A DNA stretch of 64,000 nucleotides from Acidobacteriota bacterium (GTDB lineage: Bacteria > Acidobacteriota > Holophagae > Thermotomaculales > Thermotomaculaceae): positions 1-64,000 of the forward strand of contig JAADGL010000053.1 in assembly GCA_013152385.1 (NCBI GenBank), read 5' to 3'. Of the stretch, positions 17,395 to 25,737 are shown in pieces. Every line of letters begins with the position of its first letter. Within the stretch, counting starts at the first letter, position 1. A model generated the notes under the pieces. That model was not told where the DNA came from. It made no database searches and was given only the letters and a program-made list of their open reading frames with translations. A program made the translations under genes and the position numbers.

Positions 17395-18212
17395 GCCAGT
17401 ATTTCTCCTTCAATCCGGGTCCCGGAAGCCACTTCCCCTTTCATCAGAATGCTGTCGATCAGTTCTGCCCCGGACCTGACAATTCCGCCGCCGTACACAA
17501 CGCTTCTGTCAATTTCCGCTCCGGGCTCCACCGTTGCACCGGGATAAATGAATGTATCTTTCCCCGTTACAAAACGGTGGGCGGCAAGGAGCCCTTTTCT
17601 TGTTCCGCAGTCAAACCAGTCTCCCTGGAAAACCTCTCCGCCCAGCTTTCCCGCCGCAATCAGTTCCCGGTACAGCGGTACAATGGATGAATGTTTCACC
17701 ATCGGCAGGATTTCAGGGGACAGAATCTGACAGCCGGTAAAGAAAAAGTTTCCGGAACCAAGGCCGGTAACGCGCCCCCTGCTAAAATCAAGCCCCGTCG
17801 CATCGGATTTGTCCAGACGGGGCATCAAAAGCAGGGTTATCAGATTGCTGCCGGCTTTGTGCCGCTCCCGCAGGCGGCGCGTGAATGCGCCGTCTCCGAA
17901 AAACAGGGCATCCCCGTTCACCGTCAGCATGTCTTCATTGAAAAATGAACCGAGGGCGCTGAGATAGCCGCCGGTTCCCAGAATTTCCGTTTCCCTGAAA
18001 ACAGACAGGTTTCTTGATTTTCCATAAGAAACAATCTGTTCTGCCAGATGATGGGCATTGATGCCGATTTCTCCAATCCCCGCTTCCCGAAGCATTCTCA
18101 GGCTGTAATCCGCCAGCGGCTGCCCGGCCAGTTCCACCAGTACTTTGGGCACATGGTGGGTAATGGGCAGAAGCCTCGTTCCGAACCCGGCGGCAAGAAT
18201 GAACCCTTTCAT
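17391..18212 (-). CDS. MurU-like NDP-sugar nucleotidyltransferase
   Basis: 273 residues. The Rossmann-type pyrophosphorylase motif GFILAAGFGTRLLPITHHVPK at the N-terminus identifies the family (MurU, RmlA, ManC, GlmU N-domain), and NGDALFF carries the metal-binding Asp. The last 50 residues contain hexapeptide-like turns (YPGATVEPGAEIDRSV), so it is longer than Pseudomonas MurU. With the AmgK-like kinase downstream it likely makes UDP-MurNAc from MurNAc-1-phosphate. A general sugar-1-P nucleotidyltransferase is the alternative. I chose the ATG at 18,212, because the extension to 18,269 needs a TTG start and adds non-family residues. It overlaps radC by 4 bp. Confidence 0.78.
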   Translation of the reverse strand: MKGFILAAGFGTRLLPITHHVPKVLVELAGQPLADYSLRMLREAGIGEIGINAHHLAEQIVSYGKSRNLSVFRETEILGTGGYLSALGSFFNEDMLTVNGDALFFGDGAFTRRLRERHKAGSNLITLLLMPRLDKSDATGLDFSRGRVTGLGSGNFFFTGCQILSPEILPMVKHSSIVPLYRELIAAGKLGGEVFQGDWFDCGTRKGLLAAHRFVTGKDTFIYPGATVEPGAEIDRSVVYGGGIVRSGAELIDSILMKGEVASGTRIEGEILA

Positions 18213-18269
18213 GACAAACGGCGCATTTCCCGGTTTTTCCGCCCCCGATTCCCCGCTGGGCCGTAACAA

Positions 18270-19019
18270 TCAGAAGACAATCTCATCGCCGTCACTCAGA
18301 ATATGAACATTCAAACCGTGAATCTCTTCACGGATCCGGCCCGAAAACTGTGGTTTCAGATGATAGATAAATACATCGGCATCTGTTCCCAGCTTTTTCA
18401 GCTCCCCGCCCAGCATGGAACTGGAAAGATGATGGCTGATTCCGGCAAGGGCGTCCATATCCGACGGAAACGAACATTCCGTCACCACGCCTTTCAGCAG
18501 AGGCTGTTTTTTCAGCCATTCCCATACAGCATCGGTTTTCCCGGTATCAGAAGTATAGGCAAACCCGATCTTTCCTTTTTGGATATAACAGCCGGCAGAA
18601 CCCTTAACATGATTCACAGGGAGCGGCGTCAGCAAGTAATCTCCGACATTCACTTCATAATAATATTCAACTCTTTTATAGACCAATGCCGGAAACTCCC
18701 CTGCGGGAATTTTCTCAAAATCCGGCCATACCACCCCGTTAAATACATATTCTCTCAAATAGCGGATGGTGGTTTCGGTGGCATAGACGGTGACGGATTT
18801 TCCATACAGCGCCCGGTTATCCACAAGAAGCGGCAGTTCCCCGATATGGTCCATGTGAATGTGGGAAATGAAAACATCATGAATCTTCAATTGCTCTTCG
18901 AGGCTCAACCCGGTACAGACAGACCCGCAGTCCACCGCCAGCTTTCCGTCAATCAAAAATGTCGTCAGCATGTTCCGAATTGTCTTCCCGCCGGAAGTAC
19001 CCACCGCTTTAATTTTCAA
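18270..19019 (-). CDS. class II 3',5'-cyclic-nucleotide phosphodiesterase (metallo-beta-lactamase fold)
   Basis: 249 residues. The metal-binding HIHMDHIG (His53, His55, Asp57, His58) follows an N-terminal GTSGGKTIRNMLTTFLID, and later blocks TSDTGKTD and TECSFPSD resemble the yeast PDE1/CpdP class II family rather than RNase Z. It would hydrolyse cAMP or a related cyclic nucleotide. The only sensible start is TTG at 19,019, overlapping the HD-GYP stop by 11 bp, because the next Met would remove the first strand. Coupling to a c-di-GMP-type phosphodiesterase is notable. MBL-fold assignment is firm, and the substrate is inferred from family resemblance. Confidence 0.75.
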   Translation of the reverse strand: MKIKAVGTSGGKTIRNMLTTFLIDGKLAVDCGSVCTGLSLEEQLKIHDVFISHIHMDHIGELPLLVDNRALYGKSVTVYATETTIRYLREYVFNGVVWPDFEKIPAGEFPALVYKRVEYYYEVNVGDYLLTPLPVNHVKGSAGCYIQKGKIGFAYTSDTGKTDAVWEWLKKQPLLKGVVTECSFPSDMDALAGISHHLSSSMLGGELKKLGTDADVFIYHLKPQFSGRIREEIHGLNVHILSDGDEIVF

Positions 19020-20106
19020 CCGCGACCTCCCGCTCCAGTCGATTGAGAAATGCTTTCACCACTTCAGGGTCAAATTGTGTACCGGACATCCGCTGCAATT
19101 CATCCCTGGCCGCGTCATGGCTCAGCCCCTTCCGGTACGGGCGGTCCGTTGTCATGGCATCATAGGTATCGGCCACTGCGATAATCCTCGCAAACAGGGG
19201 AATCTTTTCTCCCTTCAGCCCTTTCGGGTATCCGCTTCCATCCATTTTTTCATGGTGGTAAAGTATGCCATCCACAACATTCTTCAGAGAATGAATTTTC
19301 TGCACAATTTCAGCACCGAAAACCGTGTGCTGTTTCATCGTCTCAAACTCATCATTTGCCAGCGGGCCGTCCTTATTCAAAATATTGTCCCGAATTCCGA
19401 TTTTCCCGATATCATGCAAAATTCCGGAAAGCGCCAGCCACTTCTTTTCGGCGGATGGCAGTTTCATTTCATCTGCAATCCACAGGGAATACCGGGTCAC
19501 CCGCCTGGTATGCCCGGCCGTGTACCTGTCACGTTTTTCAATGGCATCCGCCAATGCCAACGCAGTTTCCATAAAAGTTTTCTCCAGCTCTTTAAACAGT
19601 TTCGCGTTTACCAGTGCCGTCGCGATGGGAATGCACATCATTTCCACCGAACGTAAGTCCCGCCCGGTAAATACTCCTCCGTTCTTTTTGTTGATCAGCT
19701 GAACCACTCCCACGACCTTATCCCGAAATAAAAGCGGCACGGAAAGAATCGTCTTCGTCTGAAAATGTGTCTTTTCATCCACTTTTACGGACCAGAATTC
19801 GGAATGTTCTGCGTCTTCAATGATAACAGGAGCGGATATCTTTGCTGTGTGACCTGCGACACCTTCTCCGATTTTCAAGCGGATTTCTTCCACAATTTCA
19901 CTGTTTCCTCCGCTGAAAACTCTGAAAAACAGCTCCTCTCCGGCTTCGTCCAGCTCCCAGATGGAACTTCGTTCCGCATCCAGAGTTTCCTCCAGATATG
20001 ACATGGCATTCAGCAGAATATAATCCAGTTCCAAAGAAGCATTGAGCTTTTCCCAGATGGTCAGAAGTTTTTCGTAAAATCCTGCATTGAGCCCTTCAAT
20101 CCTCAT
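19009..20106 (-). CDS. GAF-HD-GYP phosphodiesterase
   Basis: 365 residues. A GAF sensor domain spans about 15-160 and a full HD-GYP domain about 180-355, with HDIGKIGI and the diagnostic HHEKMDGSGYPKG motif intact, so it should be an active phosphodiesterase for cyclic di-GMP (or cGAMP in some lineages). It has no membrane span, so it is cytosolic and senses an internal small molecule or redox state through GAF. I start it at the ATG 20,106, which overlaps the upstream stop by 11 bp. The longer frame to 20,151 has no initiation support. It is directly coupled to the class II phosphodiesterase. Confidence 0.9.
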   Translation of the reverse strand: MRIEGLNAGFYEKLLTIWEKLNASLELDYILLNAMSYLEETLDAERSSIWELDEAGEELFFRVFSGGNSEIVEEIRLKIGEGVAGHTAKISAPVIIEDAEHSEFWSVKVDEKTHFQTKTILSVPLLFRDKVVGVVQLINKKNGGVFTGRDLRSVEMMCIPIATALVNAKLFKELEKTFMETALALADAIEKRDRYTAGHTRRVTRYSLWIADEMKLPSAEKKWLALSGILHDIGKIGIRDNILNKDGPLANDEFETMKQHTVFGAEIVQKIHSLKNVVDGILYHHEKMDGSGYPKGLKGEKIPLFARIIAVADTYDAMTTDRPYRKGLSHDAARDELQRMSGTQFDPEVVKAFLNRLEREVAVEN

Positions 20107-20869
20107 AATCGCGGTACCAGCCCGGCAGCGCCCCCGAAGTCCGGGCCTCATCCAACAACTTTTCCTTACTTTTCTTCAATTTCTGAAGATGAGCTTTCGC
20201 ATTATCAATCAGCTTTTGCAATTTCTGCATCTTTCCCGCCAAAGCTCTCTTTTCCATCTCATCGTCCGTCTGGAGACGGCGGGCCATCATGGCATTCATC
20301 TTTAACTGCATCTTCTTCAAATCCTTGAGAACACCTGCCTGAAGCTCTTTATTCTCCTCGAATTTCTCACGCCAGTAATCTTCTCCGTGGCCGTTATCGT
20401 CTACAATCCCGGTGGACATCCCCGGTTCTTCTTCCAGAGTTGTGTTCCCGTTTTCAGCCTGTTGATTTTTGTCAGCCTCTGAATTTTTCTCATCTGCAGC
20501 TGCTTCCGATACAATTCCCCTCTTCACCGTCTCGTTGGTAATCACCAGCGGCACCCGATGCTTCACCACTTCTTTCGGTGGAGACGAAACCGGCTTCTTA
20601 CAGACAGGATGCGTCGTTTTATGGACCGGGGGCATCACTTTTTCATGAACCGGCTTCTTTAGATTTGCCTGTTCTGTCGCAGCCATATCCACAAATCGAG
20701 TCGGGAAAATAATCTTTTTCCCTTTCAGCGTCTCTGCCGTCACACGTTTTCCCGAAAAATCCGGCTTTTTGACCAGCTCCAGCACAGCCCCGTTTTTTAA
20801 AACAAGTCTGTAGGCACCAAAAGCCGGTACCATCATGAAAAAAATTAACAAGACCATCAATTTCTTCAT
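20096..20869 (-). CDS. secreted coiled-coil protein of unknown function
   Basis: 257 residues and not recognised. The Sec signal peptide is residues 1-19 (cleavage after AFG). A short beta-rich region follows (residues 20-60, YRLVLKNGAVLELVKKPDF), resembling small bacterial domains that read a key or label and often precede low-complexity linkers. A Lys/Pro/Glu-rich linker (about 65-150) and a long heptad-patterned helix (about 165-245) complete it. An AGGAGG site precedes the ATG at 20,869. First gene of the leftward operon, it overlaps the HD-GYP gene by 11 bp. Periplasmic or envelope scaffolding is a guess. Confidence 0.75.
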   Translation of the reverse strand: MKKLMVLLIFFMMVPAFGAYRLVLKNGAVLELVKKPDFSGKRVTAETLKGKKIIFPTRFVDMAATEQANLKKPVHEKVMPPVHKTTHPVCKKPVSSPPKEVVKHRVPLVITNETVKRGIVSEAAADEKNSEADKNQQAENGNTTLEEEPGMSTGIVDDNGHGEDYWREKFEENKELQAGVLKDLKKMQLKMNAMMARRLQTDDEMEKRALAGKMQKLQKLIDNAKAHLQKLKKSKEKLLDEARTSGALPGWYRDYED

Positions 20870-21035
20870 CGTTTTCCTCCTGAAAAGGACAAGCAAAACA
20901 ACTGTCCCCGTCCACATTTAATTCTTTTTTTATTTTACCATATTCATTTCCCGAACATGATTCCCGGATTATGCATTGAAACCTTTCACCGAAAAAAAAC
21001 GTAAAAACCACCATCAAACCCGGGGGGGGATTTAT

Positions 21036-22982
21036 ATGAAAAAACTACTTCTGTTTCTTCTTCTCGCCAGCTTGCCCGCCATGGCGCTGGATTATGGCAT
21101 TTCAGTCAAACTTAACCCGAAAGGAAAAACAATTTCAGGAACCGAAACCATTGTCTGGCAAAACACCACCGATACCGCCACGGATATCCTGCCACTTCAT
21201 CTTTACATGAACGCTTTTTCCAACAACCGGTCCATCTTTGCGGTGGAGTCCGGCGGGAAACATCGGGGAAACCGGATGGATGTAAAAGAAACAAAAGGGT
21301 TCGGCTACTGTAAAATCATCAAAGTTCTGGTTAATGGCGAAAATGCCATGGACAAATTCCGGTACATTTCCGACGTTCCCGACCCTGAATCACTGGGTGT
21401 CTTCTGGAAAGACGAAATCTCAAAAAGAATCCGGCCGGACAAAACCATCGGCATCATCCGGCTTTCCAAACCACTTGAACCCGGTGAAACCGTTACCCTT
21501 ACCATTACATTCGAAACAAAATTCCCAAGGGTGTTTGCCCGGACAGGGTATTGGAAAACCTTCTTCATGGGCGGGCAATGGTTTCCGAAAATTGCTGTAT
21601 TTCAGGGTAAAAAAGGATGGAACTGCCATTTTTTCCATTACAGAAGTGAATTTTTCGCTGATTTTGCCCACTACACCGTCGCGTTGACGGTTCCTCAAAA
21701 CTACGTTGTCGGCGCAACCGGCTACCTGAAAACCGAGACAAAACAGGGAAACACAAAAACCCTGACATTCTCCGTAGACAATGTCCATGATTTCGCCTGG
21801 ACAGCCTGGGACCACTGGAAAGTCGCCACAGACAACTGGAAACATGTCAAACTTTTTCTTTTGTATCCACCGGGACATGAAGGCACGGTACATCGGCAGC
21901 TTGAAGCACTGAAAGCCGCTTTTTCCGGTTACGCGGAACTCTGCGGAGAAGACTATCCCTACAAAAAATTCACACTGGTGGACCCGCCTGCACAGGCGTC
22001 CGGCGCAGGAGGCATGGAATATCCGATGCTGGTCACCGGAATGTTTCCCTCCATACTCATTCCCAGTGAAGTCAGAATGCCGGAAATGGTGATTGTTCAT
22101 GAATTCGGACACAACTATTTTTACGGAATGCTGGCCTCCAATGAATTTGAAGACGCATGGATGGATGAGGGAATGAACTCCTTCGGTACCGCTTACGCAA
22201 TGGACCGTCATTACAAATATGACGTGGATTTTCCTTTTCTGAAAATGGACGGATTTGATGAGGCAAGAATGGGATACGGTGCTTATAAAGGGCCGGATTT
22301 CCCGGGGAAAGCGGCATGGGAATTCTCTCCAGCAGGAAACGGGTACAGCAATCTGAGCTATAACAAGCCAACCATCTACCTGCGTACATTGGAAAACATG
22401 CTGGGAAAAGAAAAATTCCTGCAGATCTTCCATACCTATTTCACAGAATACAAATTCAAACACCCCACACCGCAGGATTTTCTGACGGTTGTTAAAGAAA
22501 CAGCGGGAGACCGGGCCGAAGATTTTGTCCGCAGAATGCTCTACACCCGTGACAAAATTGATTTCGCCGTCACAGAAGCAACATCACGTAAAACGCCTCC
22601 CTTTCTCGGATTGAAAGACTTCAAACCCATTCATCACGACAGGGAGAAAGAAAAAATAAAAACCGGCTATCAGAATACAATCATCGTGGAAAACCGCGGA
22701 GATTTTCAATATCCGGTCTCTGTTGAAGCCAGATTCAAAAACGGTTCAAAAAAAATGTTCACATGGGACGGGAAAGGAGGATGGCATCGATTCGAATTTA
22801 ACAGCACATCTCCGATGACAGTTGCCATTGTTGACCCGAACCGCATCTATGCCTGTGACATCTCCCTTAAAAACAATGCCGTCACCCTGGACCCCCGAAC
22901 CGGAAGCAGCATGAACAAACTGGCACTGTTTATATCGCAGCTGGTTCAGATGGTCTTCAACATCTCTTCCCTTTCCATTTAG
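21036..22982 (+). CDS. secreted M1-family (gluzincin) metallopeptidase
   Basis: 648 residues. Signal peptide MKKLLLFLLLASLPAMA. The N-terminal beta domain of M1 aminopeptidases is followed by a GGMEYP block (the counterpart of GAMEN) and the zinc site HEFGH at 355-359 with the third ligand Glu378, 19 residues later (WMDEG). The C-terminal half is beta-rich (about 530-630). Likely a periplasmic or surface-anchored aminopeptidase degrading peptides. The start at 21,036 is set by the signal peptide and the G-rich site upstream. Followed after 11 bp by a membrane-protein gene in the same direction. Confidence 0.9.
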   Translation: MKKLLLFLLLASLPAMALDYGISVKLNPKGKTISGTETIVWQNTTDTATDILPLHLYMNAFSNNRSIFAVESGGKHRGNRMDVKETKGFGYCKIIKVLVNGENAMDKFRYISDVPDPESLGVFWKDEISKRIRPDKTIGIIRLSKPLEPGETVTLTITFETKFPRVFARTGYWKTFFMGGQWFPKIAVFQGKKGWNCHFFHYRSEFFADFAHYTVALTVPQNYVVGATGYLKTETKQGNTKTLTFSVDNVHDFAWTAWDHWKVATDNWKHVKLFLLYPPGHEGTVHRQLEALKAAFSGYAELCGEDYPYKKFTLVDPPAQASGAGGMEYPMLVTGMFPSILIPSEVRMPEMVIVHEFGHNYFYGMLASNEFEDAWMDEGMNSFGTAYAMDRHYKYDVDFPFLKMDGFDEARMGYGAYKGPDFPGKAAWEFSPAGNGYSNLSYNKPTIYLRTLENMLGKEKFLQIFHTYFTEYKFKHPTPQDFLTVVKETAGDRAEDFVRRMLYTRDKIDFAVTEATSRKTPPFLGLKDFKPIHHDREKEKIKTGYQNTIIVENRGDFQYPVSVEARFKNGSKKMFTWDGKGGWHRFEFNSTSPMTVAIVDPNRIYACDISLKNNAVTLDPRTGSSMNKLALFISQLVQMVFNISSLSI

Positions 22983-22993
22983 GAGGCATTCCG

Positions 22994-23758
22994 ATGAAAG
23001 CATTGAAATCCGTTATCAGGCAGCATAAACTGGTCACTATTCTCTACCTGCAGGAACTTGCGCTTTTCCTCATTATATTTATCCCATTGGCAAGCTGGTT
23101 CCACGCCGCAGCGTCCCGAACCTATTTCGGCACCTTTTTTACAGTGGACTTCTTCCCGGAAATTCTGGGAAAGGGCGGTGGCGTCGTTGTGGCAACAACC
23201 TTCATTCTATTAACTCTTCTCTTTTTCTTCCTCTTTCGAATCTTTCTGATGGGAGGAATTTTCGATTCCCTTATGGGGAAATACAACGGATTCCCCCACC
23301 TGCTGAAAGAAAGCGCGAAACACTTTTACCGTTTTCTGCTGCTGTTTATTGCGTACAGCATTCCACTGCTGATACTCACCGGCCTCACCGCAAAACTCAC
23401 AGGCTCCATTGCGCACAATTCTCCCAATCAGGCAATGCCGGTAATCATGATGATTGTCAGCCGCTGCATTGCCATAATTTTTTCAATCTTCTTCTCCTAC
23501 TGGCATACAGGCGCCCGGTTCAAAACCATCCTGGAACACAAAACGCGGTTCAGTTTTGCCATGAAAGGGAAACAATTCCTCGGATTCGCCGCTTACCAGC
23601 TGATTTCCGTATTGTTCCTCCTGTTGTTTGCCTGGCTCAGCGTTAAATGCCTGACCCATCCGGGAACCGGGCTGATGATTGCCGGTTTCCTTGTAATGCA
23701 AATCGGCCTCTACGGACGGAACCTGTTCAAGCTGGCATCCTACAAACTGCTCAGCTGA
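22994..23758 (+). CDS. polytopic inner-membrane protein of unknown function
   Basis: 254 residues with about five hydrophobic spans (approx. 15-37, 68-93, 112-135, 150-172, 198-245), each separated by short charged loops. No recognisable motif. An AGGAGG site precedes the ATG. It follows the metallopeptidase by 11 bp and is ended by a strong hairpin, so the two form a transcription unit. A role linked to the peptidase, or merely co-transcribed, cannot be decided. Confidence 0.75.
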   Translation: MKALKSVIRQHKLVTILYLQELALFLIIFIPLASWFHAAASRTYFGTFFTVDFFPEILGKGGGVVVATTFILLTLLFFFLFRIFLMGGIFDSLMGKYNGFPHLLKESAKHFYRFLLLFIAYSIPLLILTGLTAKLTGSIAHNSPNQAMPVIMMIVSRCIAIIFSIFFSYWHTGARFKTILEHKTRFSFAMKGKQFLGFAAYQLISVLFLLLFAWLSVKCLTHPGTGLMIAGFLVMQIGLYGRNLFKLASYKLLS

Positions 23759-23778
23759 CCATCGCTTTAGAAAGCGAG

Positions 23779-23815
23779 GGGCTCCCGCAGCCAAAATCAA
23801 CTGCGGGGGCCCTTC
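23779..23815 (+). terminator. hairpin after the peptidase/membrane-protein unit
   Basis: A 12-bp stem GGGCTCCCGCAG (23779-23790) / CTGCGGGGGCCC (23801-23812) with one T-G wobble and a 10-nt loop is followed by TTCCTGTTT. It is 20 bp after the stop codon. The U-tract is modest, so efficiency is uncertain. Confidence 0.65.
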
Positions 23816-23838
23816 CTGTTTCAAAAACATTAAAACTA

Positions 23839-23867
23839 TTGACAAATCACCCTGCCGGCATTATGAT
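23839..23867 (+). promoter_or_regulatory. strong promoter upstream of the LRV-like gene
   Basis: TTGACA (23839-23844), a 17-bp spacer and TATGAT (23862-23867). The predicted start is near 23,874. An intrinsic-terminator-like hairpin lies only about 25 nt further on, before the gene. Confidence 0.8.
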
Positions 23868-23873
23868 AAGTAT

Positions 23874-23923
23874 CAGGTAGAGATACCTCCTTGCAATTGG
23901 CAGGTTTATCCTGCCTTTTTTTT
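23874..23923 (+). ncRNA. candidate short RNA or attenuated leader
   Basis: Between the promoter start and the T-run at 23,923 lies a roughly 50-nt transcript with two possible stems: AGGTA/TACCT (about 23876-23889) and the terminator stem. It could be an independent small RNA or a leader whose termination controls the downstream gene. No known class matches. Confidence 0.45.
23899..23923 (+). terminator. intrinsic terminator within the leader
   Basis: GGCAGG (23899-23904), loop TTTAT, CCTGCC (23910-23915) and eight consecutive T residues. It is a textbook factor-independent terminator, placed 15 bp before the ATG at 23,938. It could end transcripts from upstream, or act as an attenuator for the promoter at 23,839. 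Confidence 0.85.
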
Positions 23924-23937
23924 CGAAAAGGGGTCAT

Positions 23938-25698
23938 ATGAATCTTTTAAACGCATTGACAGAACAGGAAAAATCTTATTTTCTGCTACTTAACTCCATG
24001 CGCAAACAAAACCCCAACGAAAAAGAATTCTCTTTTGTCAAAACCATCGTTCAATTCTCTTCTTCTCCGATCCTGCTTTCCCTGATTATCTCCTGCCCCA
24101 AATGGTATCACACGGTGGAAATCAAAGAAGCCTTAAGCGAAAACGATGTAATTCCTTCAAATTTCAATAGTTATCTCCACAAAGTCCTCGGCGTTATTGA
24201 TGTATTCCGGGAACTGGGCACCACAGATTCTAAAACCAGATCGGAACTGATGGCAGAAGCTAAAAATGAAATCTCCAGTTTAAGAGAAACAGACCGGGAA
24301 TTTCTGAAACGGCTTATCTCGGGAAAAGTGGAATACGGCCCCTGCGATGAACCGGACGAAGACTTCGAACTTCGGGTGGAGCATACACACCACGAGCTCT
24401 TTCTGACAGACCAGTCATTTTCATTCACTGAAATGACTGCTGAAGAAAAACTCCTGAAAGCACGGAACTCCACCGATTCGAAAGAGCTTCAGGCATTGCT
24501 CTGGGACGGGCACCCTGAAATCTGCAAAACAGCAATTCAAAACCGTTATCTGGCGGACGCGGAACTGTTTACCGCGGCCCGTCAACTGGAAAATCCGGAA
24601 ACACTGAAAACGATCTATAACTTCCCCCGCTGGTTTTTCAAAGATGAAACGCGGTCTCAACTTCTGGATAATCCGGCCCTGCCCGCTGATATCCGGTCTG
24701 CAATTCAAATCAGCCGGGAAATCATCAGCCTCTTTGAAAAACTCTCAAAATTAAAACATAATGTCGGAGAACGGAACAGCACTGCCATTGAAATTGCCGA
24801 GAAACTCAAACAGGTGCCGGAACTGGAACTCCAGTACATCACCGTTGCGGTAAAACGAAAATGGCCTTCACTTCTCAGCATCATCAAAGCCTTTTATCAT
24901 TTCAGCCAGAAACGCTCCGCATCCGGCCAACCAGCTGAGATTGTCTTTGAAGAAACAGAAAAACTTTCATCCGGCAGCATTAACCAATTAATTCAAATTG
25001 CTGCCACTTCCAAAGACGAAAAGGAAATTGCCGTACTGCTGCAACATCAAAATCTCAATGTTTTTCGAAATCTGCTGCAGAATCCCACGCTTACCGAAAG
25101 CATGCTGGGCAGCGTTATTCATACAATGGGTAGCGACAAACTGCTGATTCTGGAACACAGCCGCTGGGGAAAACTGCACAGCATTCAAAACCGCATGATT
25201 CACAACCCGAATATGCCCGGCGACAAAACTCTCGTCATTGTCTCCCAGCTGAAAACAATGAAAGATCTCCTGGACGTTCTACGGGACAAAAAAATCAAAT
25301 CCGTTGAGGTAAAAAACCAGGCCTTCTCGCAATTGAGCCGTCAATTTTCTCAGTTGCCGCTGGCGGAAAAAGTATCCACTATTCTGGACACAAACGGTGA
25401 GATTTTCAGAGAACTGTGGGGAATCATTTTCCGTGATGAAGAACTGTTACAGGCACTGGTGGAAAGCAAATCCGCGTCCCCTGAAATTTTATCCCGGATT
25501 ATTCATTCCCGCCTGACTCCGCTTTCCGTACTCGGCAGAATCATTGAATTGAAATTGTGTCTTGACAATCCCGGTGTGGTATTGGAATTTTTCAACAATC
25601 CCAAGGTAAATCCGGACCTTCTCACTGCACTCACGGACGCTGTGGACAATAAAATGCGTGAACACTTAAAATCCCGCGGCCTGATTCATGGAAAATAA
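23938..25698 (+). CDS. helical repeat (LRV-like) protein of unknown function
   Basis: 586 residues, no signal peptide, not recognised by name. Roughly from residue 170 onward it carries recurring units of the form L-x-NP-x3-L-x2-L, for example LLDNPALPADIRSAI, LLQNPTLTESMLGSVI and FFNNPKVNPDLLTALTDA. These resemble leucine-rich variant or HEAT-type helical repeats that form protein-binding solenoids. The N-terminal 160 residues are helical and acidic. Such proteins occur in Deltaproteobacteria and Acidobacteria, often with unknown partners. The start is supported by AAGGGG 8 bp upstream. A terminator hairpin sits just ahead of the gene, and the next gene follows after 39 bp. Confidence 0.75.
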   Translation: MNLLNALTEQEKSYFLLLNSMRKQNPNEKEFSFVKTIVQFSSSPILLSLIISCPKWYHTVEIKEALSENDVIPSNFNSYLHKVLGVIDVFRELGTTDSKTRSELMAEAKNEISSLRETDREFLKRLISGKVEYGPCDEPDEDFELRVEHTHHELFLTDQSFSFTEMTAEEKLLKARNSTDSKELQALLWDGHPEICKTAIQNRYLADAELFTAARQLENPETLKTIYNFPRWFFKDETRSQLLDNPALPADIRSAIQISREIISLFEKLSKLKHNVGERNSTAIEIAEKLKQVPELELQYITVAVKRKWPSLLSIIKAFYHFSQKRSASGQPAEIVFEETEKLSSGSINQLIQIAATSKDEKEIAVLLQHQNLNVFRNLLQNPTLTESMLGSVIHTMGSDKLLILEHSRWGKLHSIQNRMIHNPNMPGDKTLVIVSQLKTMKDLLDVLRDKKIKSVEVKNQAFSQLSRQFSQLPLAEKVSTILDTNGEIFRELWGIIFRDEELLQALVESKSASPEILSRIIHSRLTPLSVLGRIIELKLCLDNPGVVLEFFNNPKVNPDLLTALTDAVDNKMREHLKSRGLIHGK

Positions 25699-25737
25699 AA
25701 TGAAACTCAATCTGCACAAATTGGAGTTCACACCCGC

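Noticed and set aside
21420-22463. 347-codon frame antisense to the M1 metallopeptidase
   Set aside because: The sense strand encodes a clear gluzincin; the antisense protein has no recognisable features.
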